A stretch of DNA of 64,000 bases, from positions 17,448,173 to 17,512,172 of the forward strand of contig NC_092572.1 in assembly GCF_037975245.1 (NCBI RefSeq). Reading direction: 5' to 3'. This DNA comes from Apostichopus japonicus (lineage: Eukaryota; Echinodermata; Holothuroidea; Aspidochirotida; Stichopodidae). Shown piece by piece: positions 24,101 to 37,800 of the stretch (positions are counted from its first letter, which is position 1; the number at the start of each line of letters is the position of its first letter). The position numbers and the translations under genes are program-made. A model generated the notes under the pieces. That model did not search any database, was not told where the DNA came from, and was given only the letters and a program-made list of their open reading frames with translations.

Positions 24101-25410
24101 TTGCATCCCTGGTTCGAACCCCGGGTGATGACGTCTTTTGCCGATCTTTTACAGCAAGTGCCTACACGGGGAGCTGTAAGTATTAGTTAATCCACCTAAT
24201 ATCTCAGTCCATACAGTGGCGGGATGGCTCGGCGCACTGTACGAGCTCATGATCGAGACTCTCTTTTGCATCCCTGGTTCGAACCCCGGGTGATGACGCC
24301 TTTTGCCGATCTTTTACAGCAAGTGCCTACACGGGGAGCTGTAAGTATTAGTTAATCCACCTAATATCTCAGTCCATACAGTGGCGGGATGGCTCGGCGC
24401 ACTGTACGAGCTCATGATCGAGACTCTCTTTTGCATCCCTGGTTCGAACCCCGGGTGATGACGCCTTTTGCCGATCTTTTACAGCAAGTGCCTACACGGG
24501 GAGCTGTAAGTATTAGTTAATCCACCTAATATCTCAGTCCATACAGTGGCGGGATGGCTCGGCGCACTGTACGAGCTCATGATCGAGACTCTCTTTTGCA
24601 TCCCTGGTTCGAACCCCGGGTGATGACGTCTTTTGCCGATCTTTTACAGCAAGTGCCTACACGGGGAGCTGTAAGTATTAGTTAATCCACCTAATATCTC
24701 AGTCCATACAGTGGCGGGATGGCTCGGCGCACTGTACGAGCTCATGATCGAGACTCTCTTTTGCATCCCTGGTTCGAACCCCGGGTGATGACGCCTTTTG
24801 CCGATCTTTTACAGCAAGTGCCTACACGGGGAGCTGTAAGTATTAGTTAATCCACCTAATATCTCAGTCCATACAGTGGCGGGATGGCTCGGCGCACTGT
24901 ACGAGCTCATGATCGAGACTCTCTTTTGCATCCCTGGTTCGAACCCCGGGTGATGACGTCTTTTGCCGATCTTTTACAGCAAGTGCCTACACGGGGAGCT
25001 GTAAGTATTAGTTAATCCACCTAATATCTCAGTCCATACAGTGGCGGGATGGCTCGGCGCACTGTACGAGCTCATGATCGAGACTCTCTTTTGCATCCCT
25101 GGTTCGAACCCCGGGTGATGACGCCTTTTGCCGATCTTTTACAGCAAGTGCCTACACGGGGAGCTGTAAGTATTAGTTAATCCACCTAATATCTCAGTCC
25201 ATACAGTGGCGGGATGGCTCGGCGCACTGTACGAGCTCATGATCGAGACTCTCTTTTGCATCCCTGGTTCGAACCCCGGGTGATGACGCCTTTTGCCGAT
25301 CTTTTACAGCAAGTGCCTACACGGGGAGCTGTAAGTATTAGTTAATCCACCTAATATCTCAGTCCATACAGTGGCGGGATGGCTCGGCGCACTGTACGAG
25401 CTCATGATCG

Positions 25411-25740
25411 AGACTCTCTTTTGCATCCCTGGTTCGAACCCCGGGTGATGACGTCTTTTGCCGATCTTTTACAGCAAGTGCCTACACGGGGAGCTGTAAG
25501 TATTAGTTAATCCACCTAATATCTCAGTCCATACAGTGGCGGGATGGCTCGGCGCACTGTACGAGCTCATGGTCGAGACTCTCTTTTGCATCCCTGGTTC
25601 GAACCCCGGGTGATGACGCCTTTTGCCGATCTTTTACAGCAAGTGCTTACACGGGGAGCTGTAAGTATTAGTTAATCCACCTAATATCTCAGTCCATACA
25701 GTGGCGGGATGGCTCGGCGCACTGTACGAGCTCATGGTCG
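25411..25740 (+). repeat. Copies 155-156, adjacent variant units with A162G (plus C72T in 156)
   Basis: Bases 25572 and 25737 are G instead of A, destroying TCATGA at unit 157-162 and the GATC after it. Copy 156 also has T instead of C at 25647 (unit 72, loop of hairpin 1). Copy 155 carries T and copy 156 carries C at unit 44, so the same rare change sits on both backgrounds in neighbouring copies. This suggests transfer of part of a unit. Confidence 0.9.
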
Positions 25741-28380
25741 AGACTCTCTTTTGCATCCCTGGTTCGAACCCCGGGTGATGACGCCTTTTGCCGATCTTTT
25801 ACAGCAAGTGCCTACACGGGGAGCTGTAAGTATTAGTTAATCCACCTAATATCTCAGTCCATACAGTGGCGGGATGGCTCGGCGCACTGTACGAGCTCAT
25901 GATCGAGACTCTCTTTTGCATCCCTGGTTCGAACCCCGGGTGATGACGTCTTTTGCCGATCTTTTACAGCAAGTGCCTACACGGGGAGCTGTAAGTATTA
26001 GTTAATCCACCTAATATCTCAGTCCATACAGTGGCGGGATGGCTCGGCGCACTGTACGAGCTCATGATCGAGACTCTCTTTTGCATCCCTGGTTCGAACC
26101 CCGGGTGATGACGTCTTTTGCCGATCTTTTACAGCAAGTGCCTACACGGGGAGCTGTAAGTATTAGTTAATCCACCTAATATCTCAGTCCATACAGTGGC
26201 GGGATGGCTCGGCGCACTGTACGAGCTCATGATCGAGACTCTCTTTTGCATCCCTGGTTCGAACCCCGGGTGATGACGCCTTTTGCCGATCTTTTACAGC
26301 AAGTGCCTACACGGGGAGCTGTAAGTATTAGTTAATCCACCTAATATCTCAGTCCATACAGTGGCGGGATGGCTCGGCGCACTGTACGAGCTCATGATCG
26401 AGACTCTCTTTTGCATCCCTGGTTCGAACCCCGGGTGATGACGTCTTTTGCCGATCTTTTACAGCAAGTGCCTACACGGGGAGCTGTAAGTATTAGTTAA
26501 TCCACCTAATATCTCAGTCCATACAGTGGCGGGATGGCTCGGCGCACTGTACGAGCTCATGATCGAGACTCTCTTTTGCATCCCTGGTTCGAACCCCGGG
26601 TGATGACGCCTTTTGCCGATCTTTTACAGCAAGTGCCTACACGGGGAGCTGTAAGTATTAGTTAATCCACCTAATATCTCAGTCCATACAGTGGCGGGAT
26701 GGCTCGGCGCACTGTACGAGCTCATGATCGAGACTCTCTTTTGCATCCCTGGTTCGAACCCCGGGTGATGACGCCTTTTGCCGATCTTTTACAGCAAGTG
26801 CCTACACGGGGAGCTGTAAGTATTAGTTAATCCACCTAATATCTCAGTCCATACAGTGGCGGGATGGCTCGGCGCACTGTACGAGCTCATGATCGAGACT
26901 CTCTTTTGCATCCCTGGTTCGAACCCCGGGTGATGACGTCTTTTGCCGATCTTTTACAGCAAGTGCCTACACGGGGAGCTGTAAGTATTAGTTAATCCAC
27001 CTAATATCTCAGTCCATACAGTGGCGGGATGGCTCGGCGCACTGTACGAGCTCATGATCGAGACTCTCTTTTGCATCCCTGGTTCGAACCCCGGGTGATG
27101 ACGTCTTTTGCCGATCTTTTACAGCAAGTGCCTACACGGGGAGCTGTAAGTATTAGTTAATCCACCTAATATCTCAGTCCATACAGTGGCGGGATGGCTC
27201 GGCGCACTGTACGAGCTCATGATCGAGACTCTCTTTTGCATCCCTGGTTCGAACCCCGGGTGATGACGTCTTTTGCCGATCTTTTACAGCAAGTGCCTAC
27301 ACGGGGAGCTGTAAGTATTAGTTAATCCACCTAATATCTCAGTCCATACAGTGGCGGGATGGCTCGGCGCACTGTACGAGCTCATGATCGAGACTCTCTT
27401 TTGCATCCCTGGTTCGAACCCCGGGTGATGACGTCTTTTGCCGATCTTTTACAGCAAGTGCCTACACGGGGAGCTGTAAGTATTAGTTAATCCACCTAAT
27501 ATCTCAGTCCATACAGTGGCGGGATGGCTCGGCGCACTGTACGAGCTCATGATCGAGACTCTCTTTTGCATCCCTGGTTCGAACCCCGGGTGATGACGTC
27601 TTTTGCCGATCTTTTACAGCAAGTGCCTACACGGGGAGCTGTAAGTATTAGTTAATCCACCTAATATCTCAGTCCATACAGTGGCGGGATGGCTCGGCGC
27701 ACTGTACGAGCTCATGATCGAGACTCTCTTTTGCATCCCTGGTTCGAACCCCGGGTGATGACGTCTTTTGCCGATCTTTTACAGCAAGTGCCTACACGGG
27801 GAGCTGTAAGTATTAGTTAATCCACCTAATATCTCAGTCCATACAGTGGCGGGATGGCTCGGCGCACTGTACGAGCTCATGATCGAGACTCTCTTTTGCA
27901 TCCCTGGTTCGAACCCCGGGTGATGACGTCTTTTGCCGATCTTTTACAGCAAGTGCCTACACGGGGAGCTGTAAGTATTAGTTAATCCACCTAATATCTC
28001 AGTCCATACAGTGGCGGGATGGCTCGGCGCACTGTACGAGCTCATGATCGAGACTCTCTTTTGCATCCCTGGTTCGAACCCCGGGTGATGACGTCTTTTG
28101 CCGATCTTTTACAGCAAGTGCCTACACGGGGAGCTGTAAGTATTAGTTAATCCACCTAATATCTCAGTCCATACAGTGGCGGGATGGCTCGGCGCACTGT
28201 ACGAGCTCATGATCGAGACTCTCTTTTGCATCCCTGGTTCGAACCCCGGGTGATGACGCCTTTTGCCGATCTTTTACAGCAAGTGCCTACACGGGGAGCT
28301 GTAAGTATTAGTTAATCCACCTAATATCTCAGTCCATACAGTGGCGGGATGGCTCGGCGCACTGTACGAGCTCATGATCG

Positions 28381-28545
28381 AGACTCTCTTTTGCATCCCT
28401 GGTTCGAACCCCGGGTGATGACGTCTTTTGCCGATCTTTTACAGCAAGTGCCTACACGGGGAGCTGTAAGTATTAGTTAATCCACATAATATCTCAGTCC
28501 ATACAGTGGCCGGATGGCTCGGCGCACTGTACGAGCTCATGATCG
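28381..28545 (+). repeat. Copy 173, variant unit with C106A and G131C
   Basis: Base 28486 is A instead of C and base 28511 is C instead of G. It is one of only two copies with two rare changes (the other is 156). It shares C106A with copy 13 and G131C with copies 192-193, so it could be a recombinant of two variant lineages. Unit position 44 is T. Confidence 0.9.
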
Positions 28546-31515
28546 AGACTCTCTTTTGCATCCCTGGTTCGAACCCCGGGTGATGACGTCTTTTGCCGAT
28601 CTTTTACAGCAAGTGCCTACACGGGGAGCTGTAAGTATTAGTTAATCCACCTAATATCTCAGTCCATACAGTGGCGGGATGGCTCGGCGCACTGTACGAG
28701 CTCATGATCGAGACTCTCTTTTGCATCCCTGGTTCGAACCCCGGGTGATGACGCCTTTTGCCGATCTTTTACAGCAAGTGCCTACACGGGGAGCTGTAAG
28801 TATTAGTTAATCCACCTAATATCTCAGTCCATACAGTGGCGGGATGGCTCGGCGCACTGTACGAGCTCATGATCGAGACTCTCTTTTGCATCCCTGGTTC
28901 GAACCCCGGGTGATGACGTCTTTTGCCGATCTTTTACAGCAAGTGCCTACACGGGGAGCTGTAAGTATTAGTTAATCCACCTAATATCTCAGTCCATACA
29001 GTGGCGGGATGGCTCGGCGCACTGTACGAGCTCATGATCGAGACTCTCTTTTGCATCCCTGGTTCGAACCCCGGGTGATGACGCCTTTTGCCGATCTTTT
29101 ACAGCAAGTGCCTACACGGGGAGCTGTAAGTATTAGTTAATCCACCTAATATCTCAGTCCATACAGTGGCGGGATGGCTCGGCGCACTGTACGAGCTCAT
29201 GATCGAGACTCTCTTTTGCATCCCTGGTTCGAACCCCGGGTGATGACGTCTTTTGCCGATCTTTTACAGCAAGTGCCTACACGGGGAGCTGTAAGTATTA
29301 GTTAATCCACCTAATATCTCAGTCCATACAGTGGCGGGATGGCTCGGCGCACTGTACGAGCTCATGATCGAGACTCTCTTTTGCATCCCTGGTTCGAACC
29401 CCGGGTGATGACGTCTTTTGCCGATCTTTTACAGCAAGTGCCTACACGGGGAGCTGTAAGTATTAGTTAATCCACCTAATATCTCAGTCCATACAGTGGC
29501 GGGATGGCTCGGCGCACTGTACGAGCTCATGATCGAGACTCTCTTTTGCATCCCTGGTTCGAACCCCGGGTGATGACGCCTTTTGCCGATCTTTTACAGC
29601 AAGTGCCTACACGGGGAGCTGTAAGTATTAGTTAATCCACCTAATATCTCAGTCCATACAGTGGCGGGATGGCTCGGCGCACTGTACGAGCTCATGATCG
29701 AGACTCTCTTTTGCATCCCTGGTTCGAACCCCGGGTGATGACGTCTTTTGCCGATCTTTTACAGCAAGTGCCTACACGGGGAGCTGTAAGTATTAGTTAA
29801 TCCACCTAATATCTCAGTCCATACAGTGGCGGGATGGCTCGGCGCACTGTACGAGCTCATGATCGAGACTCTCTTTTGCATCCCTGGTTCGAACCCCGGG
29901 TGATGACGCCTTTTGCCGATCTTTTACAGCAAGTGCCTACACGGGGAGCTGTAAGTATTAGTTAATCCACCTAATATCTCAGTCCATACAGTGGCGGGAT
30001 GGCTCGGCGCACTGTACGAGCTCATGATCGAGACTCTCTTTTGCATCCCTGGTTCGAACCCCGGGTGATGACGCCTTTTGCCGATCTTTTACAGCAAGTG
30101 CCTACACGGGGAGCTGTAAGTATTAGTTAATCCACCTAATATCTCAGTCCATACAGTGGCGGGATGGCTCGGCGCACTGTACGAGCTCATGATCGAGACT
30201 CTCTTTTGCATCCCTGGTTCGAACCCCGGGTGATGACGTCTTTTGCCGATCTTTTACAGCAAGTGCCTACACGGGGAGCTGTAAGTATTAGTTAATCCAC
30301 CTAATATCTCAGTCCATACAGTGGCGGGATGGCTCGGCGCACTGTACGAGCTCATGATCGAGACTCTCTTTTGCATCCCTGGTTCGAACCCCGGGTGATG
30401 ACGTCTTTTGCCGATCTTTTACAGCAAGTGCCTACACGGGGAGCTGTAAGTATTAGTTAATCCACCTAATATCTCAGTCCATACAGTGGCGGGATGGCTC
30501 GGCGCACTGTACGAGCTCATGATCGAGACTCTCTTTTGCATCCCTGGTTCGAACCCCGGGTGATGACGCCTTTTGCCGATCTTTTACAGCAAGTGCCTAC
30601 ACGGGGAGCTGTAAGTATTAGTTAATCCACCTAATATCTCAGTCCATACAGTGGCGGGATGGCTCGGCGCACTGTACGAGCTCATGATCGAGACTCTCTT
30701 TTGCATCCCTGGTTCGAACCCCGGGTGATGACGCCTTTTGCCGATCTTTTACAGCAAGTGCCTACACGGGGAGCTGTAAGTATTAGTTAATCCACCTAAT
30801 ATCTCAGTCCATACAGTGGCGGGATGGCTCGGCGCACTGTACGAGCTCATGATCGAGACTCTCTTTTGCATCCCTGGTTCGAACCCCGGGTGATGACGCC
30901 TTTTGCCGATCTTTTACAGCAAGTGCCTACACGGGGAGCTGTAAGTATTAGTTAATCCACCTAATATCTCAGTCCATACAGTGGCGGGATGGCTCGGCGC
31001 ACTGTACGAGCTCATGATCGAGACTCTCTTTTGCATCCCTGGTTCGAACCCCGGGTGATGACGTCTTTTGCCGATCTTTTACAGCAAGTGCCTACACGGG
31101 GAGCTGTAAGTATTAGTTAATCCACCTAATATCTCAGTCCATACAGTGGCGGGATGGCTCGGCGCACTGTACGAGCTCATGATCGAGACTCTCTTTTGCA
31201 TCCCTGGTTCGAACCCCGGGTGATGACGCCTTTTGCCGATCTTTTACAGCAAGTGCCTACACGGGGAGCTGTAAGTATTAGTTAATCCACCTAATATCTC
31301 AGTCCATACAGTGGCGGGATGGCTCGGCGCACTGTACGAGCTCATGATCGAGACTCTCTTTTGCATCCCTGGTTCGAACCCCGGGTGATGACGCCTTTTG
31401 CCGATCTTTTACAGCAAGTGCCTACACGGGGAGCTGTAAGTATTAGTTAATCCACCTAATATCTCAGTCCATACAGTGGCGGGATGGCTCGGCGCACTGT
31501 ACGAGCTCATGATCG

Positions 31516-31845
31516 AGACTCTCTTTTGCATCCCTGGTTCGAACCCCGGGTGATGACGTCTTTTGCCGATCTTTTACAGCAAGTGCCTACACGGGGAGCT
31601 GTAAGTATTAGTTAATCCACCTAATATCTCAGTCCATACAGTGGCCGGATGGCTCGGCGCACTGTACGAGCTCATGATCGAGACTCTCTTTTGCATCCCT
31701 GGTTCGAACCCCGGGTGATGACGTCTTTTGCCGATCTTTTACAGCAAGTGCCTACACGGGGAGCTGTAAGTATTAGTTAATCCACCTAATATCTCAGTCC
31801 ATACAGTGGCCGGATGGCTCGGCGCACTGTACGAGCTCATGATCG
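31516..31845 (+). repeat. Copies 192-193, adjacent variant units with G131C
   Basis: Bases 31646 and 31811 are C instead of G, in the loop of hairpin 2 just before the box-A-like motif. Both copies are T at unit 44. Copy 192 lies 19 units after copy 173, and copies 191-201 match copies 172-182 at 10 of 11 dimorphic sites. Confidence 0.9.
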
Positions 31846-33165
31846 AGACTCTCTTTTGCATCCCTGGTTCGAACCCCGGGTGATGACGCCTTTTGCCGAT
31901 CTTTTACAGCAAGTGCCTACACGGGGAGCTGTAAGTATTAGTTAATCCACCTAATATCTCAGTCCATACAGTGGCGGGATGGCTCGGCGCACTGTACGAG
32001 CTCATGATCGAGACTCTCTTTTGCATCCCTGGTTCGAACCCCGGGTGATGACGTCTTTTGCCGATCTTTTACAGCAAGTGCCTACACGGGGAGCTGTAAG
32101 TATTAGTTAATCCACCTAATATCTCAGTCCATACAGTGGCGGGATGGCTCGGCGCACTGTACGAGCTCATGATCGAGACTCTCTTTTGCATCCCTGGTTC
32201 GAACCCCGGGTGATGACGTCTTTTGCCGATCTTTTACAGCAAGTGCCTACACGGGGAGCTGTAAGTATTAGTTAATCCACCTAATATCTCAGTCCATACA
32301 GTGGCGGGATGGCTCGGCGCACTGTACGAGCTCATGATCGAGACTCTCTTTTGCATCCCTGGTTCGAACCCCGGGTGATGACGTCTTTTGCCGATCTTTT
32401 ACAGCAAGTGCCTACACGGGGAGCTGTAAGTATTAGTTAATCCACCTAATATCTCAGTCCATACAGTGGCGGGATGGCTCGGCGCACTGTACGAGCTCAT
32501 GATCGAGACTCTCTTTTGCATCCCTGGTTCGAACCCCGGGTGATGACGTCTTTTGCCGATCTTTTACAGCAAGTGCCTACACGGGGAGCTGTAAGTATTA
32601 GTTAATCCACCTAATATCTCAGTCCATACAGTGGCGGGATGGCTCGGCGCACTGTACGAGCTCATGATCGAGACTCTCTTTTGCATCCCTGGTTCGAACC
32701 CCGGGTGATGACGCCTTTTGCCGATCTTTTACAGCAAGTGCCTACACGGGGAGCTGTAAGTATTAGTTAATCCACCTAATATCTCAGTCCATACAGTGGC
32801 GGGATGGCTCGGCGCACTGTACGAGCTCATGATCGAGACTCTCTTTTGCATCCCTGGTTCGAACCCCGGGTGATGACGTCTTTTGCCGATCTTTTACAGC
32901 AAGTGCCTACACGGGGAGCTGTAAGTATTAGTTAATCCACCTAATATCTCAGTCCATACAGTGGCGGGATGGCTCGGCGCACTGTACGAGCTCATGATCG
33001 AGACTCTCTTTTGCATCCCTGGTTCGAACCCCGGGTGATGACGCCTTTTGCCGATCTTTTACAGCAAGTGCCTACACGGGGAGCTGTAAGTATTAGTTAA
33101 TCCACCTAATATCTCAGTCCATACAGTGGCGGGATGGCTCGGCGCACTGTACGAGCTCATGATCG

Positions 33166-34815
33166 AGACTCTCTTTTGCATCCCTGGTTCGAACCCCGGG
33201 TGATGACGTCTTTTGCCGATCTTTTACAGCAAGTGCCTACACGGGGAGCTGTAAGTATTAGTTAATCCACCTAATATCTCAGTCCATACAGTGGCGGGAT
33301 GGCTCGGCGCACTGTACGAGCTCATGATCGAGACTCTCTTTTGCATCCCTGGTTCGAACCCCGGGTGATGACGTCTTTTGCCGATCTTTTACAGCAAGTG
33401 CCTACACGGGGAGCTGTAAGTATTAGTTAATCCACCTAATATCTCAGTCCATACAGTGGCGGGATGGCTCGGCGCACTGTACGAGCTCATGATCGAGACT
33501 CTCTTTTGCATCCCTGGTTCGAACCCCGGGTGATGACGTCTTTTGCCGATCTTTTACAGCAAGTGCCTACACGGGGAGCTGTAAGTATTAGTTAATCCAC
33601 CTAATATCTCAGTCCATACAGTGGCGGGATGGCTCGGCGCACTGTACGAGCTCATGATCGAGACTCTCTTTTGCATCCCTGGTTCGAACCCCGGGTGATG
33701 ACGTCTTTTGCCGATCTTTTACAGCAAGTGCCTACACGGGGAGCTGTAAGTATTAGTTAATCCACCTAATATCTCAGTCCATACAGTGGCGGGATGGCTC
33801 GGCGCACTGTACGAGCTCATGATCGAGACTCTCTTTTGCATCCCTGGTTCGAACCCCGGGTGATGACGTCTTTTGCCGATCTTTTACAGCAAGTGCCTAC
33901 ACGGGGAGCTGTAAGTATTAGTTAATCCACCTAATATCTCAGTCCATACAGTGGCGGGATGGCTCGGCGCACTGTACGAGCTCATGATCGAGACTCTCTT
34001 TTGCATCCCTGGTTCGAACCCCGGGTGATGACGTCTTTTGCCGATCTTTTACAGCAAGTGCCTACACGGGGAGCTGTAAGTATTAGTTAATCCACCTAAT
34101 ATCTCAGTCCATACAGTGGCGGGATGGCTCGGCGCACTGTACGAGCTCATGATCGAGACTCTCTTTTGCATCCCTGGTTCGAACCCCGGGTGATGACGTC
34201 TTTTGCCGATCTTTTACAGCAAGTGCCTACACGGGGAGCTGTAAGTATTAGTTAATCCACCTAATATCTCAGTCCATACAGTGGCGGGATGGCTCGGCGC
34301 ACTGTACGAGCTCATGATCGAGACTCTCTTTTGCATCCCTGGTTCGAACCCCGGGTGATGACGTCTTTTGCCGATCTTTTACAGCAAGTGCCTACACGGG
34401 GAGCTGTAAGTATTAGTTAATCCACCTAATATCTCAGTCCATACAGTGGCGGGATGGCTCGGCGCACTGTACGAGCTCATGATCGAGACTCTCTTTTGCA
34501 TCCCTGGTTCGAACCCCGGGTGATGACGTCTTTTGCCGATCTTTTACAGCAAGTGCCTACACGGGGAGCTGTAAGTATTAGTTAATCCACCTAATATCTC
34601 AGTCCATACAGTGGCGGGATGGCTCGGCGCACTGTACGAGCTCATGATCGAGACTCTCTTTTGCATCCCTGGTTCGAACCCCGGGTGATGACGTCTTTTG
34701 CCGATCTTTTACAGCAAGTGCCTACACGGGGAGCTGTAAGTATTAGTTAATCCACCTAATATCTCAGTCCATACAGTGGCGGGATGGCTCGGCGCACTGT
34801 ACGAGCTCATGATCG
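33166..34815 (+). repeat. Run of ten T-type units (copies 202-211)
   Basis: Ten successive copies carry T at unit 44 with no other variant seen, the longest T run in the window. It is followed by seven C-type copies (212-218). Such runs fit local spread of one unit type by small duplications. Confidence 0.8.
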
Positions 34816-37800
34816 AGACTCTCTTTTGCATCCCTGGTTCGAACCCCGGGTGATGACGCCTTTTGCCGATCTTTTACAGCAAGTGCCTACACGGGGAGCT
34901 GTAAGTATTAGTTAATCCACCTAATATCTCAGTCCATACAGTGGCGGGATGGCTCGGCGCACTGTACGAGCTCATGATCGAGACTCTCTTTTGCATCCCT
35001 GGTTCGAACCCCGGGTGATGACGCCTTTTGCCGATCTTTTACAGCAAGTGCCTACACGGGGAGCTGTAAGTATTAGTTAATCCACCTAATATCTCAGTCC
35101 ATACAGTGGCGGGATGGCTCGGCGCACTGTACGAGCTCATGATCGAGACTCTCTTTTGCATCCCTGGTTCGAACCCCGGGTGATGACGCCTTTTGCCGAT
35201 CTTTTACAGCAAGTGCCTACACGGGGAGCTGTAAGTATTAGTTAATCCACCTAATATCTCAGTCCATACAGTGGCGGGATGGCTCGGCGCACTGTACGAG
35301 CTCATGATCGAGACTCTCTTTTGCATCCCTGGTTCGAACCCCGGGTGATGACGCCTTTTGCCGATCTTTTACAGCAAGTGCCTACACGGGGAGCTGTAAG
35401 TATTAGTTAATCCACCTAATATCTCAGTCCATACAGTGGCGGGATGGCTCGGCGCACTGTACGAGCTCATGATCGAGACTCTCTTTTGCATCCCTGGTTC
35501 GAACCCCGGGTGATGACGCCTTTTGCCGATCTTTTACAGCAAGTGCCTACACGGGGAGCTGTAAGTATTAGTTAATCCACCTAATATCTCAGTCCATACA
35601 GTGGCGGGATGGCTCGGCGCACTGTACGAGCTCATGATCGAGACTCTCTTTTGCATCCCTGGTTCGAACCCCGGGTGATGACGCCTTTTGCCGATCTTTT
35701 ACAGCAAGTGCCTACACGGGGAGCTGTAAGTATTAGTTAATCCACCTAATATCTCAGTCCATACAGTGGCGGGATGGCTCGGCGCACTGTACGAGCTCAT
35801 GATCGAGACTCTCTTTTGCATCCCTGGTTCGAACCCCGGGTGATGACGCCTTTTGCCGATCTTTTACAGCAAGTGCCTACACGGGGAGCTGTAAGTATTA
35901 GTTAATCCACCTAATATCTCAGTCCATACAGTGGCGGGATGGCTCGGCGCACTGTACGAGCTCATGATCGAGACTCTCTTTTGCATCCCTGGTTCGAACC
36001 CCGGGTGATGACGTCTTTTGCCGATCTTTTACAGCAAGTGCCTACACGGGGAGCTGTAAGTATTAGTTAATCCACCTAATATCTCAGTCCATACAGTGGC
36101 GGGATGGCTCGGCGCACTGTACGAGCTCATGATCGAGACTCTCTTTTGCATCCCTGGTTCGAACCCCGGGTGATGACGTCTTTTGCCGATCTTTTACAGC
36201 AAGTGCCTACACGGGGAGCTGTAAGTATTAGTTAATCCACCTAATATCTCAGTCCATACAGTGGCGGGATGGCTCGGCGCACTGTACGAGCTCATGATCG
36301 AGACTCTCTTTTGCATCCCTGGTTCGAACCCCGGGTGATGACGCCTTTTGCCGATCTTTTACAGCAAGTGCCTACACGGGGAGCTGTAAGTATTAGTTAA
36401 TCCACCTAATATCTCAGTCCATACAGTGGCGGGATGGCTCGGCGCACTGTACGAGCTCATGATCGAGACTCTCTTTTGCATCCCTGGTTCGAACCCCGGG
36501 TGATGACGTCTTTTGCCGATCTTTTACAGCAAGTGCCTACACGGGGAGCTGTAAGTATTAGTTAATCCACCTAATATCTCAGTCCATACAGTGGCGGGAT
36601 GGCTCGGCGCACTGTACGAGCTCATGATCGAGACTCTCTTTTGCATCCCTGGTTCGAACCCCGGGTGATGACGTCTTTTGCCGATCTTTTACAGCAAGTG
36701 CCTACACGGGGAGCTGTAAGTATTAGTTAATCCACCTAATATCTCAGTCCATACAGTGGCGGGATGGCTCGGCGCACTGTACGAGCTCATGATCGAGACT
36801 CTCTTTTGCATCCCTGGTTCGAACCCCGGGTGATGACGTCTTTTGCCGATCTTTTACAGCAAGTGCCTACACGGGGAGCTGTAAGTATTAGTTAATCCAC
36901 CTAATATCTCAGTCCATACAGTGGCGGGATGGCTCGGCGCACTGTACGAGCTCATGATCGAGACTCTCTTTTGCATCCCTGGTTCGAACCCCGGGTGATG
37001 ACGTCTTTTGCCGATCTTTTACAGCAAGTGCCTACACGGGGAGCTGTAAGTATTAGTTAATCCACCTAATATCTCAGTCCATACAGTGGCGGGATGGCTC
37101 GGCGCACTGTACGAGCTCATGATCGAGACTCTCTTTTGCATCCCTGGTTCGAACCCCGGGTGATGACGTCTTTTGCCGATCTTTTACAGCAAGTGCCTAC
37201 ACGGGGAGCTGTAAGTATTAGTTAATCCACCTAATATCTCAGTCCATACAGTGGCGGGATGGCTCGGCGCACTGTACGAGCTCATGATCGAGACTCTCTT
37301 TTGCATCCCTGGTTCGAACCCCGGGTGATGACGTCTTTTGCCGATCTTTTACAGCAAGTGCCTACACGGGGAGCTGTAAGTATTAGTTAATCCACCTAAT
37401 ATCTCAGTCCATACAGTGGCGGGATGGCTCGGCGCACTGTACGAGCTCATGATCGAGACTCTCTTTTGCATCCCTGGTTCGAACCCCGGGTGATGACGCC
37501 TTTTGCCGATCTTTTACAGCAAGTGCCTACACGGGGAGCTGTAAGTATTAGTTAATCCACCTAATATCTCAGTCCATACAGTGGCGGGATGGCTCGGCGC
37601 ACTGTACGAGCTCATGATCGAGACTCTCTTTTGCATCCCTGGTTCGAACCCCGGGTGATGACGTCTTTTGCCGATCTTTTACAGCAAGTGCCTACACGGG
37701 GAGCTGTAAGTATTAGTTAATCCACCTAATATCTCAGTCCATACAGTGGCGGGATGGCTCGGCGCACTGTACGAGCTCATGATCGAGACTCTCTTTTGCA

